Shown here: piece after piece, positions 1 through 6,992 of the stretch
Layout: each line of letters starts with the position of its first letter
Position numbering within the stretch: the stretch's first letter is position 1
DNA from: JAENVU01 sp031422675
GTDB taxonomy: Bacteria; Actinomycetota; Acidimicrobiia; IMCC26256; JAENVU01
Assembly (NCBI GenBank): GCA_031422675.1
Contig: JANPMG010000002.1
Coordinates: 4,881 to 68,880, forward strand
Direction of reading: 5' to 3'
DNA length: 64,000 nt
Notes under the pieces: model-generated
Seen by the model: the letters and a program-made list of their open reading frames with translations, nothing else
What the model was told of the DNA's origin: nothing
The model's database searches: none
Translations under genes and position numbers: made by a program

Positions 1-214
1 GGTCGTCCCACGTGGCCTGACCGTCGTAGTGGGTGTGGACATCGACCCAACCGGGCGTGACGACGGCGCCGTGGGCGTCGATGGTGCGGTCGCCGCTGAG
101 TGATCCGCCGATCGCGGTGATGACGCCGTCGTCGATCCCGACGTCGCCGGAGAATCGATCCGCGCCGGTGCCGTCGACGATCGTGCCGCCCGAGATCACC
201 AGATCGTGTGCCAT
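1..214 (-). CDS. N-acyl-D-amino-acid deacylase / amidohydrolase family 3, N-terminal part
   Basis: Only the first 71 codons lie in the window; the gene runs off the left edge. The visible N-terminus starts MAHDLVISGGTIVDGTGA and reaches the metal-binding HTHYDGQ motif near residue 64. That is the typical opening of D-aminoacylase, dihydropyrimidinase-like and related amidohydrolases, which hydrolyse amide bonds with a bound metal in a TIM barrel. The start is ATG at 214. It is divergent from the aldehyde dehydrogenase at 438. The substrate cannot be told from this fragment. Family assignment is firm; D-aminoacylase specifically is inferred from the HTHYDGQ form of the motif. Confidence 0.8.
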   Translation of the reverse strand, partial: MAHDLVISGGTIVDGTGADRFSGDVGIDDGVITAIGGSLSGDRTIDAHGAVVTPGWVDVHTHYDGQATWDD

Positions 215-228
215 CGCTCGTGCCCCGC

Positions 229-290
229 TTCGTCGTGGTTGTCGTGGTCGTGCTCGTGCTCGTCGTCGTTGTCGTTGTCGTTCTCGCTGG
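229..290. repeat. simple GTCGTT/GTCGTG hexanucleotide-like tract
   Basis: Between the divergent amidohydrolase and aldehyde dehydrogenase genes lies an imperfect run of GTCGTG, GTCGTT and CTCGTG units. Read on the plus strand it gives only valine and leucine; read on the minus strand it gives an Asp/Asn/His/Glu-rich peptide. Neither reading frame has a convincing start and ribosome site, so I treat it as a low-complexity repeat in the promoter region. Confidence 0.6.
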
Positions 291-437
291 AGTGCGGGGC
301 CCATCTTGTCCGGTCGGGGGAGCGCATGCACCCGGCGGCGATACCTCGTCCGGGTGGGGCCCGGTGGCCACGTCGGGTGCCGCGGCCCGGACCCGATACC
401 CTGCCGAACGCCTCAGACCGCAAAACGGGAGACCACG

Positions 438-1880
438 GTGCAGATCTTCGACACGCTCTTCATCGGCAACCAGCACGTGAAGCCGGAGAGCAAGGACGTC
501 ATCGACGTCGTGTCACCTCACACGGAGCAAGTGATCGGCCAGGTGCCGGACGCGTCGCCCGCGGATATCGACAAGGCCGTCGCGTCGGCCCGGGACGCGT
601 TCGAGAACGGCCCGTGGCCCCGCATGGCGCCCGAAGAACGCGGTGAGGCCATCGCCCGGTTGGCGACGGCACTCCAGAACCGGGCCGAGCCGATCGCGGA
701 CTTGATCTCGAGTCAGAACGGCTCACCGAAGCAGTGGTCGATCATGGGACAGGTGTTCTCCGCCACCATGGTGCTCGGCGGCTACGCGGAGTACGCCAAG
801 ACGTACCCGTTCGTGCAGGAGCGCACCGGTGCGTTGGGCGGCCGGTTGCAGGTGCGGCGCGCGCCGGTGGGCGTGGCGGCGGGAATCATCCCGTGGAACG
901 TTCCGCTGTTCATCATGGCGTTGAAGCTCGGCCCGGCCATGGCTGCGGGAGTCCCGATGGTGATCAAGCCGGCGCCCGAGACTCCGCTCGACTCGTACCT
1001 CTTCGCCGATGCCGTGATCGAGGCGGGCATCCCCGAAGGTGTCATCAACATCGTCCCGGCCGGTCGGGAGAACGCGGACTACATCCTTCGTCACCCCGGC
1101 ATCGACAAGGTGAGCTTCACCGGCAGCACCGCCGTCGGCAAGCACATTGCGTCGGTGTGCGGTGAGCAGCTCAAGCGGGTCACGCTCGAACTCGGTGGCA
1201 AGTCCGCGGCCATCGTGCTCGACGATGTTGCCCTCGATGACGCGCTGCTCGGCGAGATGGTGATGTCCGGCCTCATGAACAACGGTCAGGTCTGTGGTGC
1301 GCAGTCGCGCATCCTGGCGCCGCGCTCGCGCTACGACGAAGTGGTCGACGCCCTGGCCGCGGCCGTCGGCGCCATGACCGTGGGCGACCCGCTCGACGTG
1401 AGCACGCAGATCGGGCCACTCGTTGCGGAACGCCAGCGCACCCGGGTGGAGGGCTACATCGAAGCCGGGAAAGCCGCCGGGGCGCGGGTCGTCGCCGGTG
1501 GTTCCCGGCCCGACCACCCCACGGGTTGGTACGTCGCACCGACGGTCTTCGCCGACGTGGACAACACGATGCAGATCGCCCGCGAGGAGATCTTCGGGCC
1601 GGTGCTGTCGGTGATCCCGTACGACGGTGAGGACGAGGCCGTGCAGATCGCGAACGACAGCGACTACGGCCTCTGTGGGTCGGTGTGGACCAGCGATGTG
1701 GAGCACGGTGCCGAGATCGGGGCGCGGGTGCGCACCGGTGTGGTCGCGGTGAACTCGTCGACGATCCTGGACTTCAACGCACCGTTCGGCGGGTTCAAGC
1801 AGTCCGGAATCGGGCGGGAACTCGGCCCCGAGGGCATCGATCCCTACACCGAACTCCAGACCATCATCCTCCCGGCCTGA
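438..1880 (+). CDS. aldehyde dehydrogenase family protein
   Basis: This 480-residue protein is a full-length NAD(P)-dependent aldehyde dehydrogenase, which oxidises an aldehyde to the carboxylic acid in the cytoplasm. The catalytic glutamate is in LELGGK (E251) and the nucleophilic cysteine in NNGQVCGAQSR (C286); EEIFGPVLSVIPY and the C-terminal FNAPFGGFKQSGIGRELG segment are also present. GTG at 438 was chosen because the protein then starts at the usual family position, with GGGAGACC just upstream; the reading frame stays open much further upstream but that stretch is unlike any ALDH. The substrate is unknown. trmL follows 43 bp later on the same strand. Confidence 0.93.
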   Translation: MQIFDTLFIGNQHVKPESKDVIDVVSPHTEQVIGQVPDASPADIDKAVASARDAFENGPWPRMAPEERGEAIARLATALQNRAEPIADLISSQNGSPKQWSIMGQVFSATMVLGGYAEYAKTYPFVQERTGALGGRLQVRRAPVGVAAGIIPWNVPLFIMALKLGPAMAAGVPMVIKPAPETPLDSYLFADAVIEAGIPEGVINIVPAGRENADYILRHPGIDKVSFTGSTAVGKHIASVCGEQLKRVTLELGGKSAAIVLDDVALDDALLGEMVMSGLMNNGQVCGAQSRILAPRSRYDEVVDALAAAVGAMTVGDPLDVSTQIGPLVAERQRTRVEGYIEAGKAAGARVVAGGSRPDHPTGWYVAPTVFADVDNTMQIAREEIFGPVLSVIPYDGEDEAVQIANDSDYGLCGSVWTSDVEHGAEIGARVRTGVVAVNSSTILDFNAPFGGFKQSGIGRELGPEGIDPYTELQTIILPA

Positions 1881-1923
1881 TCCCGGAGGGGTTGCGGGTC
1901 GCGTTCGGACCGACCGATCCACG

Positions 1924-2430
1924 ATGCTCGACGTGGTGTTGGTGGCCCCCCAGATCGCGGCGAACACCGGGAACATCGTGCGACTCTGCGCCAACGTCGG
2001 CGCGGGGCTGCATCTGGTGGGTCCACTCGGATTCGAGGTGGACGATCGTGCGCTGCGCCGAGCCGGTCTGGACTATCACGAACTGGCTGCCACTCGGATC
2101 TGGGATTCGTGGGACGAATGTCGGTCGGGGATCGGGATCGCGCCGCGCTGGTTCGCGACCACCACCCGGCCGCCGCATCGCCGGTACGACACGGTCACCT
2201 ACGCACCGGGTGACGTCGTCGTGTTCGGATGCGAGGCGACGGGCCTCGGCTCGGACCGGTTGGACGCATTCGCGGACGACCGTCGGCTGCACATCCCGAT
2301 GCGGCCGGACAACCGGAGCCTCAACCTCGCGAACGCGGTGAGCGTCGTGGTCTACGAAGCGTGGCGTCAGCACGGTTTCGACGGCGCGGCGACCGGTACG
2401 TTCGCCGAGTCCCCGCGGTCTTCGGAGTAG
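1924..2430 (+). CDS. trmL: tRNA (cytidine(34)-2'-O)-methyltransferase TrmL
   Basis: The 168-residue product is a SPOUT-class methyltransferase of the TrmL/CspR type, which 2'-O-methylates the wobble nucleotide of leucine tRNAs using S-adenosylmethionine. The start MLDVVLVAPQIAANTGNIVR, the central FGCEATGLG glycine loop and the C-terminal IPMRPDNRSLNLANAVSVV knot are all diagnostic, and the length is normal. Its 3' end abuts or overlaps the decayed tail of the convergent ltrA remnant, so the ltrA damage may have been caused by a rearrangement at this edge. Confidence 0.93.
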   Translation: MLDVVLVAPQIAANTGNIVRLCANVGAGLHLVGPLGFEVDDRALRRAGLDYHELAATRIWDSWDECRSGIGIAPRWFATTTRPPHRRYDTVTYAPGDVVVFGCEATGLGSDRLDAFADDRRLHIPMRPDNRSLNLANAVSVVVYEAWRQHGFDGAATGTFAESPRSSE

Positions 2431-3189
2431 CCCGGGAGCCTGCCACTGCAGACCGAGGAAGCCGCCGAGGAACGCCGCCACCGAGATGGCGAGCGCCACC
2501 AGATCGGCGGTGCCGTCGTCGCTCGGATGCGCAACGACGTGTTTGGCGGCGACGGCGTAGAGCACGATGCCGACGATGATGGGGAAGTGGCCGAACGAGA
2601 ACAGGTTGCGCGCGACGCGGCCGCGATTCGCGCTCTCTCGCAGCACAGTTTCGATCACGCCGGGGACGTAGGAGAAGTAGGTCCACCAGAACACGCAGGC
2701 CACCGAGACGGCGGCGATCACGCCGAGTCCGATCGTGGAGTCCAACCGAGTTTCGGACGCCGCAACGCCCACGGCAACGAGCACCTCGCCCAACGAGATG
2801 ATGACGAAGAGCGAGTGCCGTTCCACGAAGTGCACCGGGCCGATGGTCCACTCCGCGTCGCTCGTGCCGCCCCGGCGGCCGGCCCGGATCGCCGACCCGA
2901 CGTGAAGACCGGCGACTGCGCACCACACGATGGTCCGCGGTCCGCGACCTCCCGCCGTGCCCACGAGGACGAGAATCGGTGCGGGCATCAGGGATCGCGA
3001 CCGCCATCAACCGGTCAACAACAGGCTCCGGGCGAAGCTGGTGGGGCTGGTGTCAGAAGCAAAGACCCCGGCGATCTGGGTGACGGCGAAGACGAAGACG
3101 AGGTCCAGGAAGAGTTCGAGATTGGACGCGTGACGCTCGGACTGTGGCTCAGTCTGCGGTTCGGGCCGCGCGTCGGGATCGCCGGTCAT
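2430..3189 (-). pseudogene. decayed LtrA (low temperature requirement A) family membrane protein
   Basis: The first 60 codons from ATG 3189 encode a recognisable LtrA N-terminus (NLELFLDLVFVFAVTQIAG) and then hit TGA at 3009-3007. In the same frame the reading continues from about 2988 with LtrA middle sequence, including WTIGPVHFVERHSLFVIISLGE and FSFGHFPIIVGIVLYAV. Compared with the family's roughly 380-400 residues, about 90-100 residues are missing at the stop codon and about 100 at the C-terminus, where the frame runs into sequence antisense to trmL. LtrA proteins are polytopic membrane proteins of unclear function. The start overlaps the upstream stop codon (TGATG at 3189), so it was once translationally coupled. 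Missing segments on both sides make this a pseudogene rather than a recoded gene. Confidence 0.75.
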
Positions 3190-4124
3190 CAGCGCGGTGG
3201 TGCGGTGGCGGCGCGTACGACGGCCGCATCCACATCCGCGATGACCGCTCCGGTGGGATCGAGGTCGAAGAACTCCACTCCGTCGGTCACGGTGGGTGCA
3301 TCGGCGCCGAACGCCACCGCGATCTTGTTGGCTGCGTTGCGCGCGACGTCGAGGACGATCTCGGTGATCTGCGCCGTATCGAAGTGTTCGTGCACCGCTC
3401 GCACCAGGGCATCGTCGATCGCGCCGGGTTGGGTGACGAGTGCATCGGTGAGTCGGAGCGCAACTCGTTGGCGATCGGTGAACACTTCGTCCGCGGTCGC
3501 ATCGTCCGCTGCCGTCCGAATGACCGCGAGGTCGCCGGCCTGGTCGAGTGCCGTCACGCTGATCCGAGACTGGCAGAGCCGGCACTCGTGGGCCCGCGCG
3601 CCGTGGAGTCGGATGAGTTCGGTCAGGAGTGGATCGAGGGTGTTGAGGCGCGCCACGGCGGCCATGAACGACTCGAGTTCGGGCCAGAGGCGCGCGGGGT
3701 CGATCACCGAACCGTTGAGGGTCGGCATCGGCGTTACGAACAACCGGTCCAGGCCGAGCCGGGCGCGCGTGAAGACGTCGTTGACGTAGACCGCCTGGAC
3801 GAAGAGGAACGCGTCGTCGCCCAGTGCCCGGGTCATGGCGGTGCGGTGCTCGCTGGTGATTGCGGCCACGTCCACCACGAACTGCTCCGCGAACGCGAGG
3901 CCCGCCAGTTCCCGGAGACCGGCGGGTGGTTCACCGCGTCCGGTGGTCGACGCGCCGAGCACGGCATCGATCATCCGGATGATCGGGCCGAAGACCTCGG
4001 GGTGAATGGCGGTTCGAGCCGTCGTGAGGATGTCGTCGAACTGGCGGAAGATCTCCGGCGCGATCGCGCGCCACGGTTGGTCGGAGTCGCCGGATGCGCG
4101 CAGGTCGGTCTTCGGATCGGACAC
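3189..4124 (-). CDS. carboxymuconolactone decarboxylase / AhpD-like family protein
   Basis: A 311-residue protein whose C-terminal half has an AhpD-like core: LHGARAHECRLCQSR with the redox CxxC pair at C181 and C184, followed by an all-helical segment ending VLDVARNAANKIAVAFG, close to the CMD-family pattern. Such proteins act as thiol-dependent peroxidase partners or decarboxylases. The first 150 residues are also helical and may be a second, cysteine-less copy of the fold. The exact role is unknown. It was the first gene of a unit with the now broken ltrA, which overlaps its stop codon. Confidence 0.75.
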   Translation of the reverse strand: MSDPKTDLRASGDSDQPWRAIAPEIFRQFDDILTTARTAIHPEVFGPIIRMIDAVLGASTTGRGEPPAGLRELAGLAFAEQFVVDVAAITSEHRTAMTRALGDDAFLFVQAVYVNDVFTRARLGLDRLFVTPMPTLNGSVIDPARLWPELESFMAAVARLNTLDPLLTELIRLHGARAHECRLCQSRISVTALDQAGDLAVIRTAADDATADEVFTDRQRVALRLTDALVTQPGAIDDALVRAVHEHFDTAQITEIVLDVARNAANKIAVAFGADAPTVTDGVEFFDLDPTGAVIADVDAAVVRAATAPPR

Positions 4125-4231
4125 GGCCGGAGCCTACGAATCGCGGCGATGACCGGCAAGATCGCGGCGCGGGTTCGACGGCGGCGCGGCGCGAACGCGC
4201 ACGCAACTCGCCGCTCGTGGTAGAGACAGGC

Positions 4232-4795
4232 GTGGCGAACGACCCCGTGACCGCGCCGGACCTCGACGCACAACTTCAGGCGCTCGTCGGGCAGCCGATC
4301 GGCACGGGCGGCCCGTCGATCGCACCGGACCCGGTGAACCAGCCGATGATCCGCCATTGGGCGGCGGCGTTCGAGGATGCCAACCCGATCTACACCGATC
4401 CGGAGACTGCCGCCGCGTCCCGTTTCGGCGAGATCGTGGCGCCGCCGCTGATGCTCCAGACCTGGACCATGGCGAACCCGAAAATCACCGGGATCCGCGA
4501 ACGCGGTGGCTCGCCGGTGGAAGGGGAGGGCGCCGAAGTTCTGCGGCTGCTCGACGGCGCTGGGTTCGTCGGCACGCTCGCCACGAACTCCGAGTTCGAA
4601 CTCGTGCGCTATCTGCGGCTCGGGGAGCGGGTGTCCGCGACCACGGTGGTGGACTCGATCTCCGCCGAGAAGCGGACTCGGATCGGTCCCGGTCGATTCC
4701 TCACCTGGGTCACCACCTACGTCGACGACGACGGTGCGGTCGTGGGCGTGCAGACGTTCCGCATCCTGAAGTTCAAGCCCGAGGTCCCCGCGTGA
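4232..4795 (+). CDS. MaoC-like hot-dog protein, ChsH2 N-terminal-domain type
   Basis: This 187-residue hot-dog protein has the FAS1-like dehydratase layout (DPVNQPMIRHWAAAFEDANPIY then RFGEIVAPPLML). At the usual D-x4-H hydratase site it reads D49-x4-Y54, so the catalytic histidine is missing. In the mycobacterial steroid enzyme ChsH1-ChsH2 the ChsH2 MaoC domain is likewise inactive and pairs with active ChsH1. The next genes encode a DUF35 protein, an active MaoC and an Ltp2-like protein, exactly the parts of that system, so this is probably the MaoC half of a split ChsH2. GTG 4232 was picked for GAGACAGG upstream; GTG 4217 is possible. Confidence 0.85.
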   Translation: MANDPVTAPDLDAQLQALVGQPIGTGGPSIAPDPVNQPMIRHWAAAFEDANPIYTDPETAAASRFGEIVAPPLMLQTWTMANPKITGIRERGGSPVEGEGAEVLRLLDGAGFVGTLATNSEFELVRYLRLGERVSATTVVDSISAEKRTRIGPGRFLTWVTTYVDDDGAVVGVQTFRILKFKPEVPA

Positions 4796-4808
4796 GCGAC
4801 CTCGCCGC

Positions 4809-4860
4809 CGACTTTCGTGCACTTTGGGGATTCCTGGCCCCCCAAAGTGCACGAAAGTCG
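4809..4860. repeat. interspersed palindromic element, copy 1
   Basis: A perfect inverted repeat of 21 bp per arm: left arm 4809-4829, 10-nt loop 4830-4839, right arm 4840-4860. The core is CTTTCGTGCACTTTGGGG and its complement. A second copy with the same GTGCAC-centred arms is at 30048-30089. It falls exactly between the MaoC stop and the DUF35 start. As RNA it would form a very stable hairpin that could partly terminate or separate translation of the two genes. The repeated sequence at two unrelated loci marks it as a REP/MITE-like element rather than a gene-specific terminator. Confidence 0.85.
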
Positions 4861-4874
4861 AGGTGGGTGTCGAC

Positions 4875-5312
4875 GTGAGTATGGGCGAGGCCGCAGAGCT
4901 GCCGGAGCGCCTCGCGCCGTCGATGACGCCCGACACCGCGTTCTTCTGGGACGGTGCGAAGGCGCGTCGGCTCCTCATCCAGCGGTGCCGCGGGTGCGGC
5001 CGGTTCCGCCACCCGCCCCGGCCCATGTGTCCGAACTGCCACGCGCTCGAGTGGGAGGCCGTCGAGGCTTCGGGGCGGGGTTCGGTGTTCAGTTTCGTGA
5101 TGCCACGTCATCCGCAGTACCCCTGGTTCGAGCCGGATTACATCGTGGCGCTGGTGGAACTCGAAGAGGGGGTACGCCTGGTGACCAATCTCGTCGAGGT
5201 CGTCCCCGCCGACGTGACCATCGGGATGGCGGTCCAGGTCCGGTTCGACGAGTTCGCCGGCGGGCTCGTGCTCCCGATGTTCACGCCCGTGCGCCCAGGC
5301 GAGACGCCATGA
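4875..5312 (+). CDS. DUF35 OB-fold/zinc-ribbon protein, ChsH2 C-terminal-domain type
   Basis: A 145-residue acyl-CoA-associated protein: an N-terminal rubredoxin-like zinc ribbon with four cysteines (C38, C41, C52, C55 in CRGCG and MCPNC) followed by an OB-fold. In characterised steroid systems the DUF35 domain of ChsH2 binds the aldolase Ltp2 and passes it the hydrated side-chain CoA thioester. Here it is a separate polypeptide. GTG 4875 (with AGGTGGG upstream) or ATG 4881 could start it; I use the first. Its stop overlaps the next start by 4 bp (ATGA at 5309), so the downstream MaoC is translationally coupled. Confidence 0.88.
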   Translation: MSMGEAAELPERLAPSMTPDTAFFWDGAKARRLLIQRCRGCGRFRHPPRPMCPNCHALEWEAVEASGRGSVFSFVMPRHPQYPWFEPDYIVALVELEEGVRLVTNLVEVVPADVTIGMAVQVRFDEFAGGLVLPMFTPVRPGETP

Positions 5313-5743
5313 TCCGTCGGCTCCGCTGGAACGAGATCCGGGTGGGGGACGAGTTGACCCCGCTCGTGATCGACGTGACCGCCACCGTCATCGCCGCGGG
5401 CGCGATCGCCACCCGTGACTTCATGCCCGTGCACCACGACCGGGACTACGCGAACGCGCAGGGTGCGCCCGACATCTTCATGAACATCCTCTCGGACACC
5501 GCCTACTGCAGCCGATTCCTCACCGACTGGGCGGGTCCGGACGCGCGATTGACGCGGCTGGCGATCCGGCTCGGCGTCCCGGTGTTCCCCGGCCACACCC
5601 TCACCTACACGGGGACCGTCAGTGCGGTCTCGCGGACCGACGACGAGGGTCTGGTGGACATCGAGTTCGCGGCCATCGACGATCTGGGTGAGCACGTCAG
5701 CGGCACCGCCACTCTGGGCCTCCCGCTCGGCGGCGCGTCGTGA
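5309..5743 (+). CDS. MaoC-like enoyl-CoA hydratase, ChsH1 type
   Basis: The 144-residue single hot-dog protein carries the active hydratase motif D37-F-M-P-V-H42 in TRDFMPVHHDRDYA, matching the catalytic Asp/His pair of ChsH1. It would add water across an enoyl-CoA double bond, most plausibly in a heteromeric complex with the catalytically dead MaoC at 4232. The start ATG at 5309 lies inside the stop of the DUF35 gene. The Ltp2-like gene follows after 52 bp. Function in steroid or other branched side-chain degradation is inferred from the four-gene context; the family assignment itself is clear. Confidence 0.88.
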   Translation: MIRRLRWNEIRVGDELTPLVIDVTATVIAAGAIATRDFMPVHHDRDYANAQGAPDIFMNILSDTAYCSRFLTDWAGPDARLTRLAIRLGVPVFPGHTLTYTGTVSAVSRTDDEGLVDIEFAAIDDLGEHVSGTATLGLPLGGAS

Positions 5744-5764
5744 GTGCGTCGTGATTTCCGCAAC

Positions 5765-5798
5765 GAGCCAGCCGTGAGCCAGCCGTGAGCCAGACGTG
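5765..5798 (+). repeat. three 11-bp tandem repeats at the Ltp2-like start
   Basis: The unit GAGCCAGCCGT occurs at 5765-5775 and 5776-5786 and as GAGCCAGACGT at 5787-5797. Each unit brings a GTG codon (5774, 5785, 5796); only the last is in frame with the Ltp2-like protein. The two earlier GTGs open four-codon frames closed by TGA. It looks like replication slippage that has remodelled the start region. Confidence 0.7.
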
Positions 5799-6962
5799 AG
5801 TTCATCGCTGCGTGACCGCGCTGCCATCGTGGGGATCGGCCAGACCGAGTTCTCGAAGGAGTCGGGTCGCACCGAACTCCAGCTCGCGTGCGAGTCGGTG
5901 CTCGCGGCGATCACCGACGCCGGACTGACCCCGGCCGATGTCGACGGGCTCGTGACCTTCACCCTCGACACCAGCGAAGAGATGGAGGTCGCGCGCAACG
6001 TCGGAATCCCGAGCCTGTCGATGTTCGCCCGGATCCCGTACGGCGGTGGCGCATCGGCCGGGACGGTGATGCAGGCGGCGATGGCCGTGGCCACCGGGGT
6101 GGCCGACGTCGTGGTGTGTTACCGGGCGTTCAACGAGCGCTCCGGCATGCGTTTCGGCAACATCGGCGGCGCGATCACGGCGATGCCTCTGTGGCTGTCC
6201 TGGTACGCGCCCTACGGCCTGCTCACACCGGCTTCGTGGGTCGCGCTCCACGCGCAGCGCTACATGCACGAGTTCGGGGCCACCAACGAAGACTTCGGCC
6301 GGATCGCCGTGGTGGATCGGCTGCATGCGGCCACGAACCCGGACGCCTGGTTCTACGACCGGCCGATCACCATCGAAGATCATCAGGCTTCGCGTTGGAT
6401 CATCGAACCGGTGCTCCGGCTGCTCGACTGTTGCCAGGAGACCGACGGCGGAGTGGCGCTCGTGGTCACTTCGGCCGAACGGGCGCGTGACCTGCCGCAC
6501 CCGCCGGCGCTCATCACCGCCGCGGCGCAGGGTGCCACCTTCGACGGCGAAATGATGACGAGCTACTACCGCGACGAGCTCACCGGACTCCCTGAGATGG
6601 GCGTGGTCGCCGATCGACTCTGGGCGATGTCGGGCCTGACGCCGGCAGACATCAGCACCGCGTTTCTCTACGACCACTTCACGCCGTTCGTCCTCATGCA
6701 GCTCGAGGAGCTCGGCTTTTGCGGTCCCGGTGAGGCGAAGGACTTCGCTACCGTCGAGCGACTCTCCATCGGCGGCTCGTTGCCGATCAACACCAGCGGC
6801 GGTCTTCTCGGTGAGGCGTACATCCACGGGATGAACGGGATCACCGAAGCGGTCCGTCAGCTTCGCGGCACGTCCGCCAATCAGGTGGACCGGGTCGAGC
6901 ATGTCCTCGTGACCGCGGGCACCGGCGTGCCCACCAGCGGATTGATCCTCGGCGCACCGTGA
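5796..6962 (+). CDS. SCP-x/Ltp2-type thiolase-fold aldolase
   Basis: This 388-residue thiolase-fold protein begins RAAIVGIGQTEFSKESGRTE, as lipid-transfer-protein thiolases do, and ends GGLLGEAYIHGMNGITEAVRQLRG. The usual nucleophilic cysteine of thiolases is absent: the matching position reads GGGASAGTV. This is typical of the Ltp2-like retro-aldolases that release propionyl-CoA from hydrated steroid side chains, and these need a DUF35 partner, present at 4875. I therefore read it as an Ltp2-like aldolase acting on the product of the MaoC pair. Steroid specificity cannot be proven from sequence. The start is GTG 5796, inside an 11-bp tandem repeat. Confidence 0.88.
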   Translation: MSSSLRDRAAIVGIGQTEFSKESGRTELQLACESVLAAITDAGLTPADVDGLVTFTLDTSEEMEVARNVGIPSLSMFARIPYGGGASAGTVMQAAMAVATGVADVVVCYRAFNERSGMRFGNIGGAITAMPLWLSWYAPYGLLTPASWVALHAQRYMHEFGATNEDFGRIAVVDRLHAATNPDAWFYDRPITIEDHQASRWIIEPVLRLLDCCQETDGGVALVVTSAERARDLPHPPALITAAAQGATFDGEMMTSYYRDELTGLPEMGVVADRLWAMSGLTPADISTAFLYDHFTPFVLMQLEELGFCGPGEAKDFATVERLSIGGSLPINTSGGLLGEAYIHGMNGITEAVRQLRGTSANQVDRVEHVLVTAGTGVPTSGLILGAP

Positions 6963-6992
6963 TATCGGGGCCCGCCGAGGATCACCGCCGGT

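Noticed and set aside
208..480. Valine-rich reading frame as a membrane protein
   Set aside because: It is a simple repeat tract read in one frame, with no start context, and overlaps the aldehyde dehydrogenase start.
723..1994. Long minus-strand frame antisense to the aldehyde dehydrogenase
   Set aside because: Low-complexity Arg/His/Asp-rich product with no domain; a shadow of high-GC coding sequence.
3007..3009. In-frame TGA in the ltrA remnant as a second selenocysteine codon
   Set aside because: LtrA has no cysteine there, about 90-100 family residues are missing at the same point and the C-terminus is lost too, so this is decay.
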